A stretch of DNA of 64,000 nucleotides from contig JACRNY010000006.1 of the NCBI GenBank assembly GCA_016214695.1, positions 186,001 to 250,000 of the forward strand, given 5' to 3'. Both the position numbers and the translations under genes were made by a program. The DNA is from Nitrosomonadales bacterium (GTDB lineage: Bacteria > Pseudomonadota > Gammaproteobacteria > Burkholderiales > Gallionellaceae). Position 1 is the stretch's first letter. Every line of letters starts with the position of its first letter. Below, piece by piece: positions 32,847 through 41,486 of this stretch. The notes under the pieces are model-generated. The model made no database searches, had not been told where the DNA came from, and worked only from the letters and a program-made list of their open reading frames with translations.

Positions 32847-33197
32847 GTGACGCCAAAAGAAAAACGACTTGCTGTAAAGATGGGGCGAGCAATCGCAGTA
32901 CGCCGCCAGCAAAGAAACTTCACGCAGGCAGACCTTGCCGAAGCTATCGGAGTGGAACAAGAGACGATCTCTCGATTTGAACGGGGGGCAACTCTCCCGC
33001 CCCTCGGCCGATTAGCTGATATCGCAGACGCGCTATCTTGCCCGCTTGATGAGTTACTTCGTGGCGGTTCACCGCGCCTTGAAGATACGGCGCAAGGAAT
33101 TGCACGGGTCCTGGAGAAACTGACTGAGTCCGACCGACGATTGGTTGGCGATATCATTGACCAGCTTTGTGCGCGACTGCTAAAGAATAAAGCATAG
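32847..33197 (+). CDS. XRE-family transcriptional regulator (116 aa)
   Basis: A small helix-turn-helix protein. The HTH spans about residues 10-66: KMGRAIAVRRQQRNFTQADL, IGVEQETISRFERG, LGRLADIADALSC. The GTG start (32847-32849) has AGGGGG just upstream; earlier in-frame codons would reach into the promoter region. It is divergent from the exported trio, whose operon it may control. Confidence 0.85.
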   Translation: MTPKEKRLAVKMGRAIAVRRQQRNFTQADLAEAIGVEQETISRFERGATLPPLGRLADIADALSCPLDELLRGGSPRLEDTAQGIARVLEKLTESDRRLVGDIIDQLCARLLKNKA

Positions 33198-33656
33198 GTC
33201 ATTGGTTGGTACGCACACCAATGGAGCCATGTCTCCGCAAGGGTATTGGAACACGGCTCCAAAAATGGAATGCCTGCTCAACTCAAATCGAAGCAAGTGC
33301 TCATGAGCATCCGGAATATGTAAATGAGGAGCCCATACGTCACTTGACTTTAAATCCGAAGCAACTAGAATTCTTTGGGTCCGCGCCGCGTGGACGATAA
33401 AGGAACGCGGAATACCGAACTGCAGCACACCTGAACAGCCCGCCTCGGGCACTCTTCAATATTGAATCACTGAGCATTGTTCTGCCTGTCATTCCAAGAC
33501 AGGCACGACCATGTTCGGTCCCGTCTTTTCCGGCGTTCTGCTGGAAATCGCGCCGCACGAATGCGGCATTCAAACTGGACGCAGTCTCTTTCGCGTCATC
33601 CACAGAATCCAATCCAGAACAGCGGATAGCGATCTCTAGCCGAACATGGGGAAATT
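33198..33656. other. 459-base stretch without a supported gene
   Basis: I see no open frame with a ribosome binding site or a protein-like composition. It contains a hairpin GCCTGTC/GACAGGC (33484-33490 and 33498-33504). The last bases (GGGG at about 33646) serve as the binding site of the next gene. Confidence 0.5.
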
Positions 33657-33995
33657 ATGAATCTTCAAAATTTAAGCAAACGAGCGCGAGAAGTATGCAA
33701 GTTGTTATCTGATGGGCATTGCGTGCGGCATGGAATATTTGGCTTCGCACCAGGCAGTACCGTGCCGACGTATGGCTTTATATACTTCGCAGGAACTGTT
33801 CCAAGCTTGCTTGTTCCTTCCCGCACTATGAAGGCAATCCAAGCCGCTGGCGTGCCTCTTGATACTTTTAAGCACATCGATGAAGGCTGGAAAACCATCA
33901 TACCGACGAATCAACGCGAGTCTGTTTCTCTGGCATTGCGGGTGAACTTCGACAAAGTTGAATCCATTAGTCAAAGCGAAGCACTTGAACACTAA
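33657..33995 (+). CDS. Hypothetical protein (112 aa)
   Basis: No family recognised. MNLQNLSKRAREVCKLLSDG starts with an amphipathic helix; no signal or membrane segment. Its stop is followed after 18 bases by a terminator, which supports a real transcription unit. Confidence 0.5.
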   Translation: MNLQNLSKRAREVCKLLSDGHCVRHGIFGFAPGSTVPTYGFIYFAGTVPSLLVPSRTMKAIQAAGVPLDTFKHIDEGWKTIIPTNQRESVSLALRVNFDKVESISQSEALEH

Positions 33996-34013
33996 GTCAT
34001 CGCTGCTAAGACG

Positions 34014-34045
34014 AAGCCGCCATCCCTATGGGATTGGCGGCTTTT
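34014..34045 (+). terminator. Intrinsic terminator
   Basis: AAGCCGCCATCCC / GGGATTGGCGGCTT with a TAT loop, one bulged base, then TTTT, directly after the 112-residue gene. Confidence 0.8.
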
Positions 34046-34058
34046 CAATTTCGTAATG

Positions 34059-34439
34059 CTATGTAGCAGTCTGCACGACCATACGTAAGATCTCTCTGGC
34101 ATGCTGCCGTTGGTACTCTGGTCTCACTGGAAAGGTGAAGCAACGCCCGCGAGACAGAACTTGAAGCTCCCATGCGCAAAATTCATTTCTTCTCACACTC
34201 ACGTGGGAATCAAGCCCACGAATGACGGCAGAGTCATCGACGTCAACGGACTTGAGTGGATTTTCGTGAAAGTAGCCTTCATCAAGCCTCTGATTTTCAC
34301 TGACTGGTCGCAAGGAAAGTCTGAGCACCGCCTTTCCTCCGACAACTTCTGCTTCGAAATTCTCTGCGCCAACCGTGTTCCCAACCAGATCATGTTGGAG
34401 ATAGACACTAATGCGTCCTTTCCTAAGACTTCTAATCAT
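34059..34439 (-). CDS. Hypothetical protein (126 aa)
   Basis: No family recognised. The frame from ATG 34437-34439 has AAAGGAG upstream; the protein reads as a compact beta-rich domain (FEAEVVGGKAVLRLSLRPV). A shorter-coding frame on the opposite strand (34101-34466) overlaps it but has a less protein-like composition. The gene lies just downstream of the Mrr-like nuclease gene on the same strand and could be co-transcribed. Confidence 0.5.
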   Translation of the reverse strand: MIRSLRKGRISVYLQHDLVGNTVGAENFEAEVVGGKAVLRLSLRPVSENQRLDEGYFHENPLKSVDVDDSAVIRGLDSHVSVRRNEFCAWELQVLSRGRCFTFPVRPEYQRQHAREILRMVVQTAT

Positions 34440-34512
34440 CGTGCAGTCTCCTTTTACGATGGTTAACGTTTGAAATTACCGGCATGAACAATTTATGCTC
34501 AGAACTATGGTT

Positions 34513-35328
34513 TCATGGGCTGGCCGCAATACGTTCAGCGGCAATCATCCAGGGCCGCTTATTTTGATGATTTGTTAACCGCAACAAGTCTATGAAGCTA
34601 TTGAGGTCCACCAATTGAATTTTCTCTACTGCACCTACAAGCGCTGCTCGCTTTGCAGTAGATTGCGCACCTCGTGTAAATCGGCCTGCCGTTGTTACGA
34701 AGATTCCATTCCTCTGCTGCTCAACAACCATCGAGCCAATGAGTTCTCTAATCGGTTTAACACCTTCGGCAGCATTTAAGTTATGGCGACGTTTGACTTG
34801 TACAACCCATTGTTGGTCGCTCGTGACTAGTAGAAGATCAATTCCGCCATCGCCCGACCTTCCGAGATGGGTGACATCGCAGTCGAGATGATCCTTAAAT
34901 ACTGAACCCACAAGCTGCTCAAGTTTGGTGGGGTGTAAGTCGGCAAGGATGGTTGGCTTATCTTTCAGAACATGACGTAGAGAAGTGATTGGAACGTCGA
35001 GCCCCTGCGGGTCGAATTTCCTAAGGATGGAGAAACGATGCGTCGAACTAGAAAATATCTCGCCTTCGCCCATATAAGTGCCATGAAGGTCGTGTTCCCA
35101 CCACCAACCACAGTGCGGGCAATCGAATAATTGATGAACGCTATCGAAGGTGCCGCCGAGATCCTGCACGCTATTGATCGGCATGTCCATATTGCCCCGA
35201 CAAAACCTACATTGGCGCTTCAGGTTTCGGAAGAACCTCGTCTGAATTTGTTGAGCCGCAGGAGAAAAGAAGTTCTCGTGAATCTCCTCTGCGCTTTCTT
35301 CTACGAATTCTGTGTAGTCGAGGATCAT
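34513..35328 (-). CDS. Mrr-like restriction endonuclease with zinc ribbon
   Basis: A 271-residue nuclease. The C-terminal Mrr_cat-type PD-(D/E)XK domain starts at HPTKLEQLVGSVF (about 132) and has SGDGGIDLLL (Asp160, Asp164) and QVKR (Gln177, Lys179) as catalytic core, with GIFVTTAGRFT afterwards. The N-terminal part holds CRFC (40-43) and CPHC (70-73), a probable zinc ribbon. Mrr-like enzymes cut modified or foreign DNA. ATG 35326-35328 chosen; TTG nine bases upstream is possible. It diverges from the helicase-nuclease gene. Confidence 0.82.
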   Translation of the reverse strand: MILDYTEFVEESAEEIHENFFSPAAQQIQTRFFRNLKRQCRFCRGNMDMPINSVQDLGGTFDSVHQLFDCPHCGWWWEHDLHGTYMGEGEIFSSSTHRFSILRKFDPQGLDVPITSLRHVLKDKPTILADLHPTKLEQLVGSVFKDHLDCDVTHLGRSGDGGIDLLLVTSDQQWVVQVKRRHNLNAAEGVKPIRELIGSMVVEQQRNGIFVTTAGRFTRGAQSTAKRAALVGAVEKIQLVDLNSFIDLLRLTNHQNKRPWMIAAERIAASP

Positions 35329-35481
35329 GATAGCCAACAGTTGTTATACGGGCGCGCGCATAAGATTAAGAGGAGGTCCTTGGTGCCCACAATGTCTGCA
35401 ATTTCTGCTCGCGAAGCTTACAGTCTGGTTTAATATTGGAAGCATATCAGTAAACTTGCGATGCATCTTAAGGAGAATAGA

Positions 35482-37956
35482 ATGGCGTTAATCGATTTTT
35501 CGAAAATTAGCTTTTCCAGCGCTTCCGCAACCGACTTTTCTCCTAGTGCAGTATTCACGCGAGTTCGCAAACCCGAGTCAAAGTACCTGCGCCCAACTGA
35601 TGAGCAAGGGGTGATATTGAGCTCCTGGTATGAAAGACGAAATGAACAAGACTTAACGATTAAGTTGAATACGGGAGCTGGCAAGACACTGATAGGATTG
35701 CTTGCACTTCAATCTTCACTGGAAGAATCAATTTCCCCGGCAGTATATTTACTGCCCGACAAGGTGCTCCAGTCGCAAGTCATGTCGGAAGCTGCAGAGA
35801 TAGGAATCACAGTTACTGACGATCCAAACGACCTTAAATTTTTATCAGGGAAGTCTATTCTCGTTGCTGTTGCGCACAAATTATTCAACGGAAGGTCTGT
35901 CTTCGGGGTTGGTGTAGGTAATAAGCGTATTGATATCGGCTCGATCGTTATTGATGATGCTCACGCCTGCCTGCAAATTGCTAAACAACAATTCTCAATG
36001 GCTATTCCATCGACTGATGAGTCATACCATCAGTTGCAAACTCTTTTTTTGGGGGACCTTGAAAACATTTCCAAGCCATCCGCGCTCGCAATTGCAGATG
36101 GAGATCCATTTAAGTGGCTTGAGGTTCCGTTTTACAAGTGGAAAGAAAAAACATCTGAAGTCATATCCATTCTTGCCAGATCGAAATCTTCCGATGTTGA
36201 ATGGAAATACCCGCTTATTTCCGAATACCTTGACCTTTGCCAGTGCGTATTTTCCGGAAGTTGTGTTGAGATTGGTTTGCGACACTTGCCCGTAGAAATC
36301 TTGCCGGCGTTTCGTAATGCGAAACGCCGCATATACATGACGGCGACCCTTGCCGATGACGGACAGCTTGTAAGCCTCATTGGTGCGGATGCCGCGAGCG
36401 TTGCCAAGCCTATTTTGCCCGAAGGTGTGGGGAGTATTGGCGAACGGCTCATTATTGCCCCGATGGAAATTAATCCGAACATTAAGGAATCAGATATCGT
36501 CAACTGGGCTGTTGAGTATGCAAGTCGATTTAACGTTGTCGTTCTTTGTCCAAGTAGAGCACGCGCTGAATTGGTATGGTCGAACGTGGCGAGAATCTGT
36601 GTAGGCGACAGCGTGCAGCCTGTCGTAGAGGAACTGCGAAATAAACATGTTGGCCTTGTTGTTCTTGTGAATCGTTACGATGGAATTGACTTACCCGATA
36701 CCGCTTGTCGAGTACTCATCATTGATGAGCCACCTCAAGTTGTTGGCCTTATTGATCGAATTGAGATGGCGCAGATTGAAGGCACGCATCAAGCGGAAGT
36801 CCGTGAAATTCAAAAGGTCGAGCAAGGCATGGGGAGAGCCATTCGAAGGGTGGATGATTGGTGTCTTGTGATGCTGGTTGGCGGCAGGCTGTCTCGACTT
36901 ACTGGAATTCCCAAACTCCAGTCCTATTTTTCTCAAGCAACCCAGGCGCAGTTGGAGCTATCTCATCAAGTGACAAAACAAATTCTCGATGAACCATTAG
37001 ATAAGATAAAGGAAGCAGTAGAAATTATTCTCACGCGTGACAAAGGATGGATTTCTGCGAGTAGGGCTTGTATCGCAAGTCAGCGTCCAAAACAAAATCA
37101 GGCAATCGAACCCAGTGTAGGGAATTTGCGAACGGCTTTTGATTTGGCCTGCGTTAAGAAATTTCATGAGGCTGTCAGGGAGGTGGATGCAGCTATTGAG
37201 CATGCTAAAGAGGACAGAATGAAAGGGCTTCTCATGCAGCGTAAGGCTGAATATACATGGCACTTTGACAAGCTCAGCGCGCAGAAGCTTCTTAGCTCAG
37301 GTTTGAAATTTAATAGGGCAATAACCCCTCCAGAATCGGGAATCGACTATGGTCGAGTTAATGCGGCCAGAACAGAACAGGCTGTGGCAATTCGAGAGAA
37401 AATATGCAATTGGCCTGAGCCGCGTGAATTCTTGTTGGAACTAAGATCTACTTTGGACGATCTTGCGTGGGACGAAGAACGTACAAAGCGTTTTGAGAGC
37501 GCCATTGACTGGCTAGGACAGCATCTTGGCTTTAGCACGCAAAGACCTGATCACTTTTACCGTAATGGCCCTGATAACCTATGGGCCATGGGGGATGGAA
37601 AATTTCTCGTAATTGAATGTAAATCTGGCGCAACTGGTGAAAACATCAAGCGCTCTGATATTGAGCAACTTCTACATTCTGAAGCATGGTTTAAGGAAAT
37701 GTATGGGGAGCAAACGAAGTATTCTCCAATCATTATTCACCCCTCTCACAAATTAGCTACAGATGCAGTTGCCAGTTCGGAATCCAGGGTTATTGATAAT
37801 GAAAGGCTTGAGAAATTGCGCACCGCTGTAAATGATTTTTTTATCACGGTATGCGGCAAAGGCTCTGTGTTGGAAGCGGCCAAGATATCAGAAAATCTTA
37901 ATAAGTACTCGTTCACACCCGGTCAGTTTACAGGTTGTTATACGACCAATCTTTAA
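35482..37956 (+). CDS. SF2 DEAD/DEAH-type helicase with C-terminal nuclease-like domain
   Basis: A predicted 824-residue protein. Motif I LNTGAGKT (about 62-69), motif II IDDAH (157-161, a DDAH variant), motif III MTATL (about 285) and motif VI QGMGRAIRR mark an SF2 helicase. The C-terminal region has LVIECKSGATGE with E712-C-K714, the E-x-K of a PD-(D/E)XK nuclease, after an N-proximal DxLWA segment. The start ATG 35482-35484 has AAGGAG six bases before; an upstream in-frame ATG at 35461 is less likely. Helicase-nuclease fusions of this kind are typical of phage-defence loci. No partner is in an operon with it. Confidence 0.8.
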   Translation: MALIDFSKISFSSASATDFSPSAVFTRVRKPESKYLRPTDEQGVILSSWYERRNEQDLTIKLNTGAGKTLIGLLALQSSLEESISPAVYLLPDKVLQSQVMSEAAEIGITVTDDPNDLKFLSGKSILVAVAHKLFNGRSVFGVGVGNKRIDIGSIVIDDAHACLQIAKQQFSMAIPSTDESYHQLQTLFLGDLENISKPSALAIADGDPFKWLEVPFYKWKEKTSEVISILARSKSSDVEWKYPLISEYLDLCQCVFSGSCVEIGLRHLPVEILPAFRNAKRRIYMTATLADDGQLVSLIGADAASVAKPILPEGVGSIGERLIIAPMEINPNIKESDIVNWAVEYASRFNVVVLCPSRARAELVWSNVARICVGDSVQPVVEELRNKHVGLVVLVNRYDGIDLPDTACRVLIIDEPPQVVGLIDRIEMAQIEGTHQAEVREIQKVEQGMGRAIRRVDDWCLVMLVGGRLSRLTGIPKLQSYFSQATQAQLELSHQVTKQILDEPLDKIKEAVEIILTRDKGWISASRACIASQRPKQNQAIEPSVGNLRTAFDLACVKKFHEAVREVDAAIEHAKEDRMKGLLMQRKAEYTWHFDKLSAQKLLSSGLKFNRAITPPESGIDYGRVNAARTEQAVAIREKICNWPEPREFLLELRSTLDDLAWDEERTKRFESAIDWLGQHLGFSTQRPDHFYRNGPDNLWAMGDGKFLVIECKSGATGENIKRSDIEQLLHSEAWFKEMYGEQTKYSPIIIHPSHKLATDAVASSESRVIDNERLEKLRTAVNDFFITVCGKGSVLEAAKISENLNKYSFTPGQFTGCYTTNL

Positions 37957-38026
37957 CCAGTATCCCCATTTCCAAAAGCGAGGCTGTGACCGACAATATG
38001 GCTGATCATTTTGGCCTTTTGCTACC

Positions 38027-38095
38027 CTAGGCCTACACACAGGCCTAGCTGCCGCACCGCCCAGTTCGGCAGCATAGCGGCACCGTCGCTATGCT
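38027..38095. repeat. Three adjoining perfect hairpins
   Basis: Stem 1 CTAGGCCT/AGGCCTAG (38027-38034, 38041-38048), stem 2 GCTGCCG/CGGCAGC (38048-38054, 38067-38073) and stem 3 AGCATAGCG/CGCTATGCT (38071-38079, 38087-38095). The arms share border bases. They lie between the convergent ends of the helicase gene and a regulator gene and might end transcription, but no T-run follows. Confidence 0.6.
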
Positions 38096-38118
38096 GGCCA
38101 CATCGGCATTCTCTCAAG

Positions 38119-38448
38119 TCACGCTTTCTCTGGAGGCGGTAGGCTTTTATGAGCCTTACCCCGATTGGCTCTTAAGCGTATCTGCTTGCGCTTTGTTAAG
38201 CCCCCGGCACCCGGGAGTACATCCGGGAATGAAGCTTCCAGTACATCCAGCTTTCGAAGACCCCGCAGCAGCTTGATCAATGATGAAAAGCGCACATCCT
38301 TCCCGGCTTCCAGTTCGAGTATCGTTTTTCGATTCAACCCTGAGCGCTCGGCGAGATATTCGATCGGCAGGTTCTGAGTGAGCCGGATTTCCCGCACCCG
38401 GTCTCCAATCAGTTGCATGACTTCATCGTTTGTTAGGTGGTCCAGCAT
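38119..38448 (-). CDS. XRE-family regulator (109 aa)
   Basis: A helix-turn-helix protein of a family common near mobile and restriction loci: DEVMQLIGDRVREIRLTQNL, YLAERSGLNRKTILELEAGK, then VRFSSLIKLLRGLRKLDVL. The C-terminal tail (LTKRKQIRLRANRGK) is basic. I chose ATG 38446-38448; the open frame extends 32 residues upstream without homology. Related proteins often precede hipA-type or R-M genes; none is next to it here. Confidence 0.8.
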   Translation of the reverse strand: MLDHLTNDEVMQLIGDRVREIRLTQNLPIEYLAERSGLNRKTILELEAGKDVRFSSLIKLLRGLRKLDVLEASFPDVLPGAGGLTKRKQIRLRANRGKAHKSLPPPEKA

Positions 38449-38529
38449 GACGGACGATAACTGCAAAATTTGTTGAGTATGTCCATTAGGACGGACGTTG
38501 TGGGAAATATCAGCAAAGGTTTTTGGAAT

Positions 38530-38554
38530 AAAAAAGGCCGACATGGAGTCGGCC
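38530..38554 (-). terminator. Intrinsic terminator of the HU gene
   Basis: On the minus strand GGCCGAC, loop TCCAT, GTCGGCC, then six T. It is 27 bases past the HU stop. Confidence 0.85.
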
Positions 38555-38580
38555 CTTTATGGAAGCTCACGCTTCGCTGA

Positions 38581-38865
38581 TTATTTCTTGGTGCCATTCA
38601 CAGCGGCCTTGAGTCCTGCGCCGGCTTTGAAAGCGGGCTGCTTGGAAGCCTTGATCTTGATGGACTCACCGGTAGCCGGGTTGCGGCCGTTGCGTGCTGC
38701 GCGCTTGCGAACCTCAAACGTGCCGAAGCCCACCAGTTGAACGTTGTCGCCCTTCTTCAAGGAGGCGGTAACGATATCGAGCAACGCTGCGATGCTGCGG
38801 TCGGCATCAGCCTTGCTGCTGCCAGTCTTGTCTGCCAGTGCTGTGATCAATTCTTGGCGGTTCAT
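38581..38865 (-). CDS. HU-family DNA-binding protein
   Basis: A 94-residue nucleoid protein. MNRQELITALADKTGSSKAD and GFGTFEVRKRAARNGRNPATGES (cut here into two parts) are HU hallmarks, with the RNP arm ending in KIKASKQPAFKAG. AAAGGAG precedes the ATG at 38863-38865. HU here sits inside the accessory block, flanked by regulators; it may be island-borne rather than the housekeeping copy, which cannot be judged from the window. Confidence 0.92.
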   Translation of the reverse strand: MNRQELITALADKTGSSKADADRSIAALLDIVTASLKKGDNVQLVGFGTFEVRKRAARNGRNPATGESIKIKASKQPAFKAGAGLKAAVNGTKK

Positions 38866-38908
38866 GTGTGTCAGCTCCTTTTGTTGTAGTTTGAGTGCCG
38901 AGGATGGA

Positions 38909-38936
38909 TTGTTATGGATGCGAGGCTGGTTGGCAA
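38909..38936 (-). promoter_or_regulatory. Candidate promoter of the HU gene
   Basis: On the minus strand TTGCCA (38931-38936), a 16-base spacer and TAACAA (38909-38914), about 44 bases before the ATG. Confidence 0.5.
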
Positions 38937-38940
38937 GTGG

Positions 38941-39339
38941 TCAGCCAAAGTCAGATAGGAACTTAGCTAAGGATGCCTTCTTTCCGGCAGACATCCGTCT
39001 TATGCGCATGATAATAACATCATCTGACTTATCAATTATCTTGCGCTTACCGCGGCTGCTTGCAACCTGATTTGCCAAAGGCTGACCCTCGCCAGTAATG
39101 ACCCAGTGGAGATTTAAGGCTCTGCCGTGAGCGTCGCGAAGCTTGGAAATATGTTCTGAAATCCGCACAAAATCTGGGAGTGTAGCTCCCTTTCGTACCG
39201 CCTGTATGGTGCTTGGGTTTGCGTAACCCAAGAGCTTTGATAGCTCCGCTGGGCTTATACCAAGATACTCTTGCGCCGCTCGCACAAAACGCTCGGCAAT
39301 ATTTGCAACAGCTTGTTCGGATCTTTGTTGACGTGACAT
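38941..39339 (-). CDS. HTH regulator divergent from the methylase
   Basis: A 132-residue protein. The N-terminal half has a helix-turn-helix pattern (FVRAAQEYLGISPAELSKLL, NPSTIQAVRKGATLP, FVRISEHISKL), and the C-terminal half is basic, ending in MSAGKKASLAKFLSDFG. It starts at ATG 39337-39339, 48 bases from the methylase start on the other strand. Controller proteins of restriction-modification loci have this layout, so it likely represses the methylase through the operator at 39344-39356. Confidence 0.75.
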   Translation of the reverse strand: MSRQQRSEQAVANIAERFVRAAQEYLGISPAELSKLLGYANPSTIQAVRKGATLPDFVRISEHISKLRDAHGRALNLHWVITGEGQPLANQVASSRGKRKIIDKSDDVIIMRIRRMSAGKKASLAKFLSDFG

Positions 39340-39356
39340 AATAATGATATTATCAT
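39328..39356 (+). promoter_or_regulatory. Methylase promoter with overlapping palindromic operator
   Basis: TTGACG (39328-39333), a 17-base spacer and TATCAT (39351-39356). The -10 box is the right arm of the palindrome ATGATA-T-TATCAT (39344-39356). The start of the divergent regulator gene is inside the promoter. Confidence 0.5.
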
Positions 39357-39387
39357 GTTGTTAGCTTAAATTGTAAAGGGCGGCCGA

Positions 39388-40587
39388 ATGAACAAAAAAC
39401 TTGGTCAATTCATGACACCTTCTGGCATTGCCGGCTTAGTTGCACGTGAGCTTGGCTACTGTGATACGGTCATCGATTTTGCAGTAGGTGAAGGTGCCCT
39501 TCTGAATGCAGTCCAGCACATGCAAGGAAATGGAACTGGGGTAATAGGTTTCGATGTTGATCAAAAAATGATCAATAGAGCGCAAATGGTTTTGCGCAAT
39601 GCACAACTGATTTATGGAAATGGGCTGACCTCGCACATCAAAGGCGAGCCACGAGGAAAAATAGGAATTGTCGGCAACCCTCCGTTTGTGAGTGCAGCCC
39701 CAGTTGAATCGTCTTGGGTTACTAAAGCCTTTCCAGGATTGACAGGGAAACTGGGTACGCACCGAGCAGAAGTGCAGTTTCTGGCTCGTGCCCTTGTAAC
39801 CGCTCGGCCTGTTGGCGGGCGAGTGGTTTTCGTAATGCCTATCGGCTTTGCCGATGGAGATATATACAGTCGCATTCGCGCCCTTCTTACAAGCCAGTAC
39901 AGGCTACTTAAATGCATCGAGGTTCCGGCTGGGATATTCGCCGACACTGAGGCGCGCACCGTCGTGTTGGTAATTGATACAGCAGGTGAAGGCGGGATAG
40001 AAACAGAAGTGTGTGAGGTTCAAGCCTACAGCGCGCAACCATTGCGAGTGGTCTCCAAGGTGATCAAGCCTGGAGAAAGACTTGATGCTCGATATCATAA
40101 GGCCATGCAATCCAGCACTTCCAATGGGCCGCTTCTCAGAGACTTGGGGGTGACTATTGATCGTGGCATTTACTCCCGAAAGGAAGCGGAGGATATGCAC
40201 ATCACTGCAATTCACACGAGTGATCTAAATCGAGCTACCAATCACAAATTGGTGGGATCGCCAGGAAAGAATGAAACCCTCGGACACGCAGTAACAGCGA
40301 AAAAGGGAGATATATTATTACCGCGGACTGGTTCAAGGGTTCGTTGGGAGCCTGTGATTGTTCAATCAGGAGAGATGCCTATTACAGACCATGTATTTCG
40401 AATTCGAGCTCCGAAAAAGGTCCGGGAAATAGTATGCCAGTCGTTTTACCACCCACTATTTAGAGCGTGGCTTGAAGGGGCGAGCAAGGGAGTTTGCGCA
40501 ACAGTGCTTACCAAACGTGAGTTGCTGCAAATGCCTGCATTTGCATTTTCTTATAGTGCCGAAGAGCTGCTATCAACCACATCATAG
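39388..40587 (+). CDS. N6-adenine DNA methyltransferase
   Basis: A 399-residue methyltransferase. GQFMTPSGIAGLVARELGY opens as in TaqI/type I-like enzymes; motif I is DFAVGEGALL (30-39) and motif IV NPPF (97-100), so the target is adenine. The C-terminal half (about 250-390) resembles a specificity domain, with LLPRTGSRVRW. Start ATG 39388-39390 behind AAAGGGCGG. No nuclease is fused. Its last 37 bases overlap, tail to tail, with the 311-residue gene on the other strand. Confidence 0.85.
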   Translation: MNKKLGQFMTPSGIAGLVARELGYCDTVIDFAVGEGALLNAVQHMQGNGTGVIGFDVDQKMINRAQMVLRNAQLIYGNGLTSHIKGEPRGKIGIVGNPPFVSAAPVESSWVTKAFPGLTGKLGTHRAEVQFLARALVTARPVGGRVVFVMPIGFADGDIYSRIRALLTSQYRLLKCIEVPAGIFADTEARTVVLVIDTAGEGGIETEVCEVQAYSAQPLRVVSKVIKPGERLDARYHKAMQSSTSNGPLLRDLGVTIDRGIYSRKEAEDMHITAIHTSDLNRATNHKLVGSPGKNETLGHAVTAKKGDILLPRTGSRVRWEPVIVQSGEMPITDHVFRIRAPKKVREIVCQSFYHPLFRAWLEGASKGVCATVLTKRELLQMPAFAFSYSAEELLSTTS

Positions 40588-41486
40588 AAATGCCATCGAC
40601 GGACTTTGTCCGTTCTGCCTTGTGTACGATCTGGATGATCATAGAGAAAGACTGCTTGCTCCATTGCAGTAAATTCAAGCAGAAATAATATGGCTCCGAT
40701 CGCATGCGGTTTTGTTCCAAGAGGAGCCACAAGAATCGGTTTGTCCTCCTTATCCTGATGCCGAAGTGCGCAAAGCAGGTTATATGCGCCGGCGACACTT
40801 GATGCCGCAGTAAATTGAACCGAATCCTGCCCGTCAAAGTATTGGATATTGTTAGCGATAGTGTCTATTTCCCACCCGGGTTCGAATGCCGGCACCCCGA
40901 TAACCATATGCTTCTTCCAGCGCTGAAGAATTTCCTCTTGCTCTAGGGCTTGTCCAAGACGTGCGCCTTCATACCCAAGAAAGAAAACGGCTCGACCTGG
41001 ACTTGTCTCATTTAAATCCGTTCGAAACATTGGGATTGATCGATAAAGGCGATTATCGCTTAGATCAAAATCGCGATGTTCACACAGCCTTCCTTCAATA
41101 CGTCGGCGATACCCACGCGGTTCTACATAAACTAATCGTAGCTGAGAAACGGCTTCTTTGACTGCTGCGGCAATTACATAAAGTATTTCAGTAACACTAA
41201 GAGTCGTAGCTTCAATGAGTACGCTTTTCTGCCTTGAAAATTGCGCACGCAAGCCTCCAAATGTAGTTACCTTTCCGTTGATTAATGTTTCATTGGTTGG
41301 CAAATCAAATCGAACGGTGACTGTGCGTGAGGCATTCGCTGAAACGAAGTTACTTGCAGCAACGGACCGATCATCGATATCAACCTTTTCAGCTACAACT
41401 GCGACATCCCATTTGGACTTAGGAGAATCTTCCGGCGGGGTCTCGGATTCGTGCGTAGTTGTGGAAATAATGAATCGCTGGTGCAT
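40551..41486 (-). CDS. Unknown Rossmann-like protein of the three-gene operon (311 aa)
   Basis: I cannot name the family. An N-terminal beta/alpha domain (SVLIEATTLSVTEILYVIAA, then LVYVEPRGY) is followed by a second one with VFFLGYEGARLG (about 167-178), MVIGVPAFEPGWE, FTAASSVAGAYNLLCAL and VAPLGTKPHAIGAILFLLE (PLGTKP at 255-260). The GTKP turn between strand and helix recalls CARF-type Rossmann domains, but this is only a pattern likeness. The ATG directly follows the AAA gene's TGA (TGAATG), so the two are coupled. It is the third gene of the operon. Confidence 0.7.
   Translation of the reverse strand: MHQRFIISTTTHESETPPEDSPKSKWDVAVVAEKVDIDDRSVAASNFVSANASRTVTVRFDLPTNETLINGKVTTFGGLRAQFSRQKSVLIEATTLSVTEILYVIAAAVKEAVSQLRLVYVEPRGYRRRIEGRLCEHRDFDLSDNRLYRSIPMFRTDLNETSPGRAVFFLGYEGARLGQALEQEEILQRWKKHMVIGVPAFEPGWEIDTIANNIQYFDGQDSVQFTAASSVAGAYNLLCALRHQDKEDKPILVAPLGTKPHAIGAILFLLEFTAMEQAVFLYDHPDRTQGRTDKVRRWHFYDVVDSSSSAL

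Noticed and set aside
33340-33612. Minus-strand frame of 90 codons
   Set aside because: No ribosome binding site and a composition like translated spacer; no support.
34101-34466. Plus-strand frame of 121 codons
   Set aside because: Overlaps the 126-residue minus-strand gene, which has a better ribosome binding site and a more protein-like composition.
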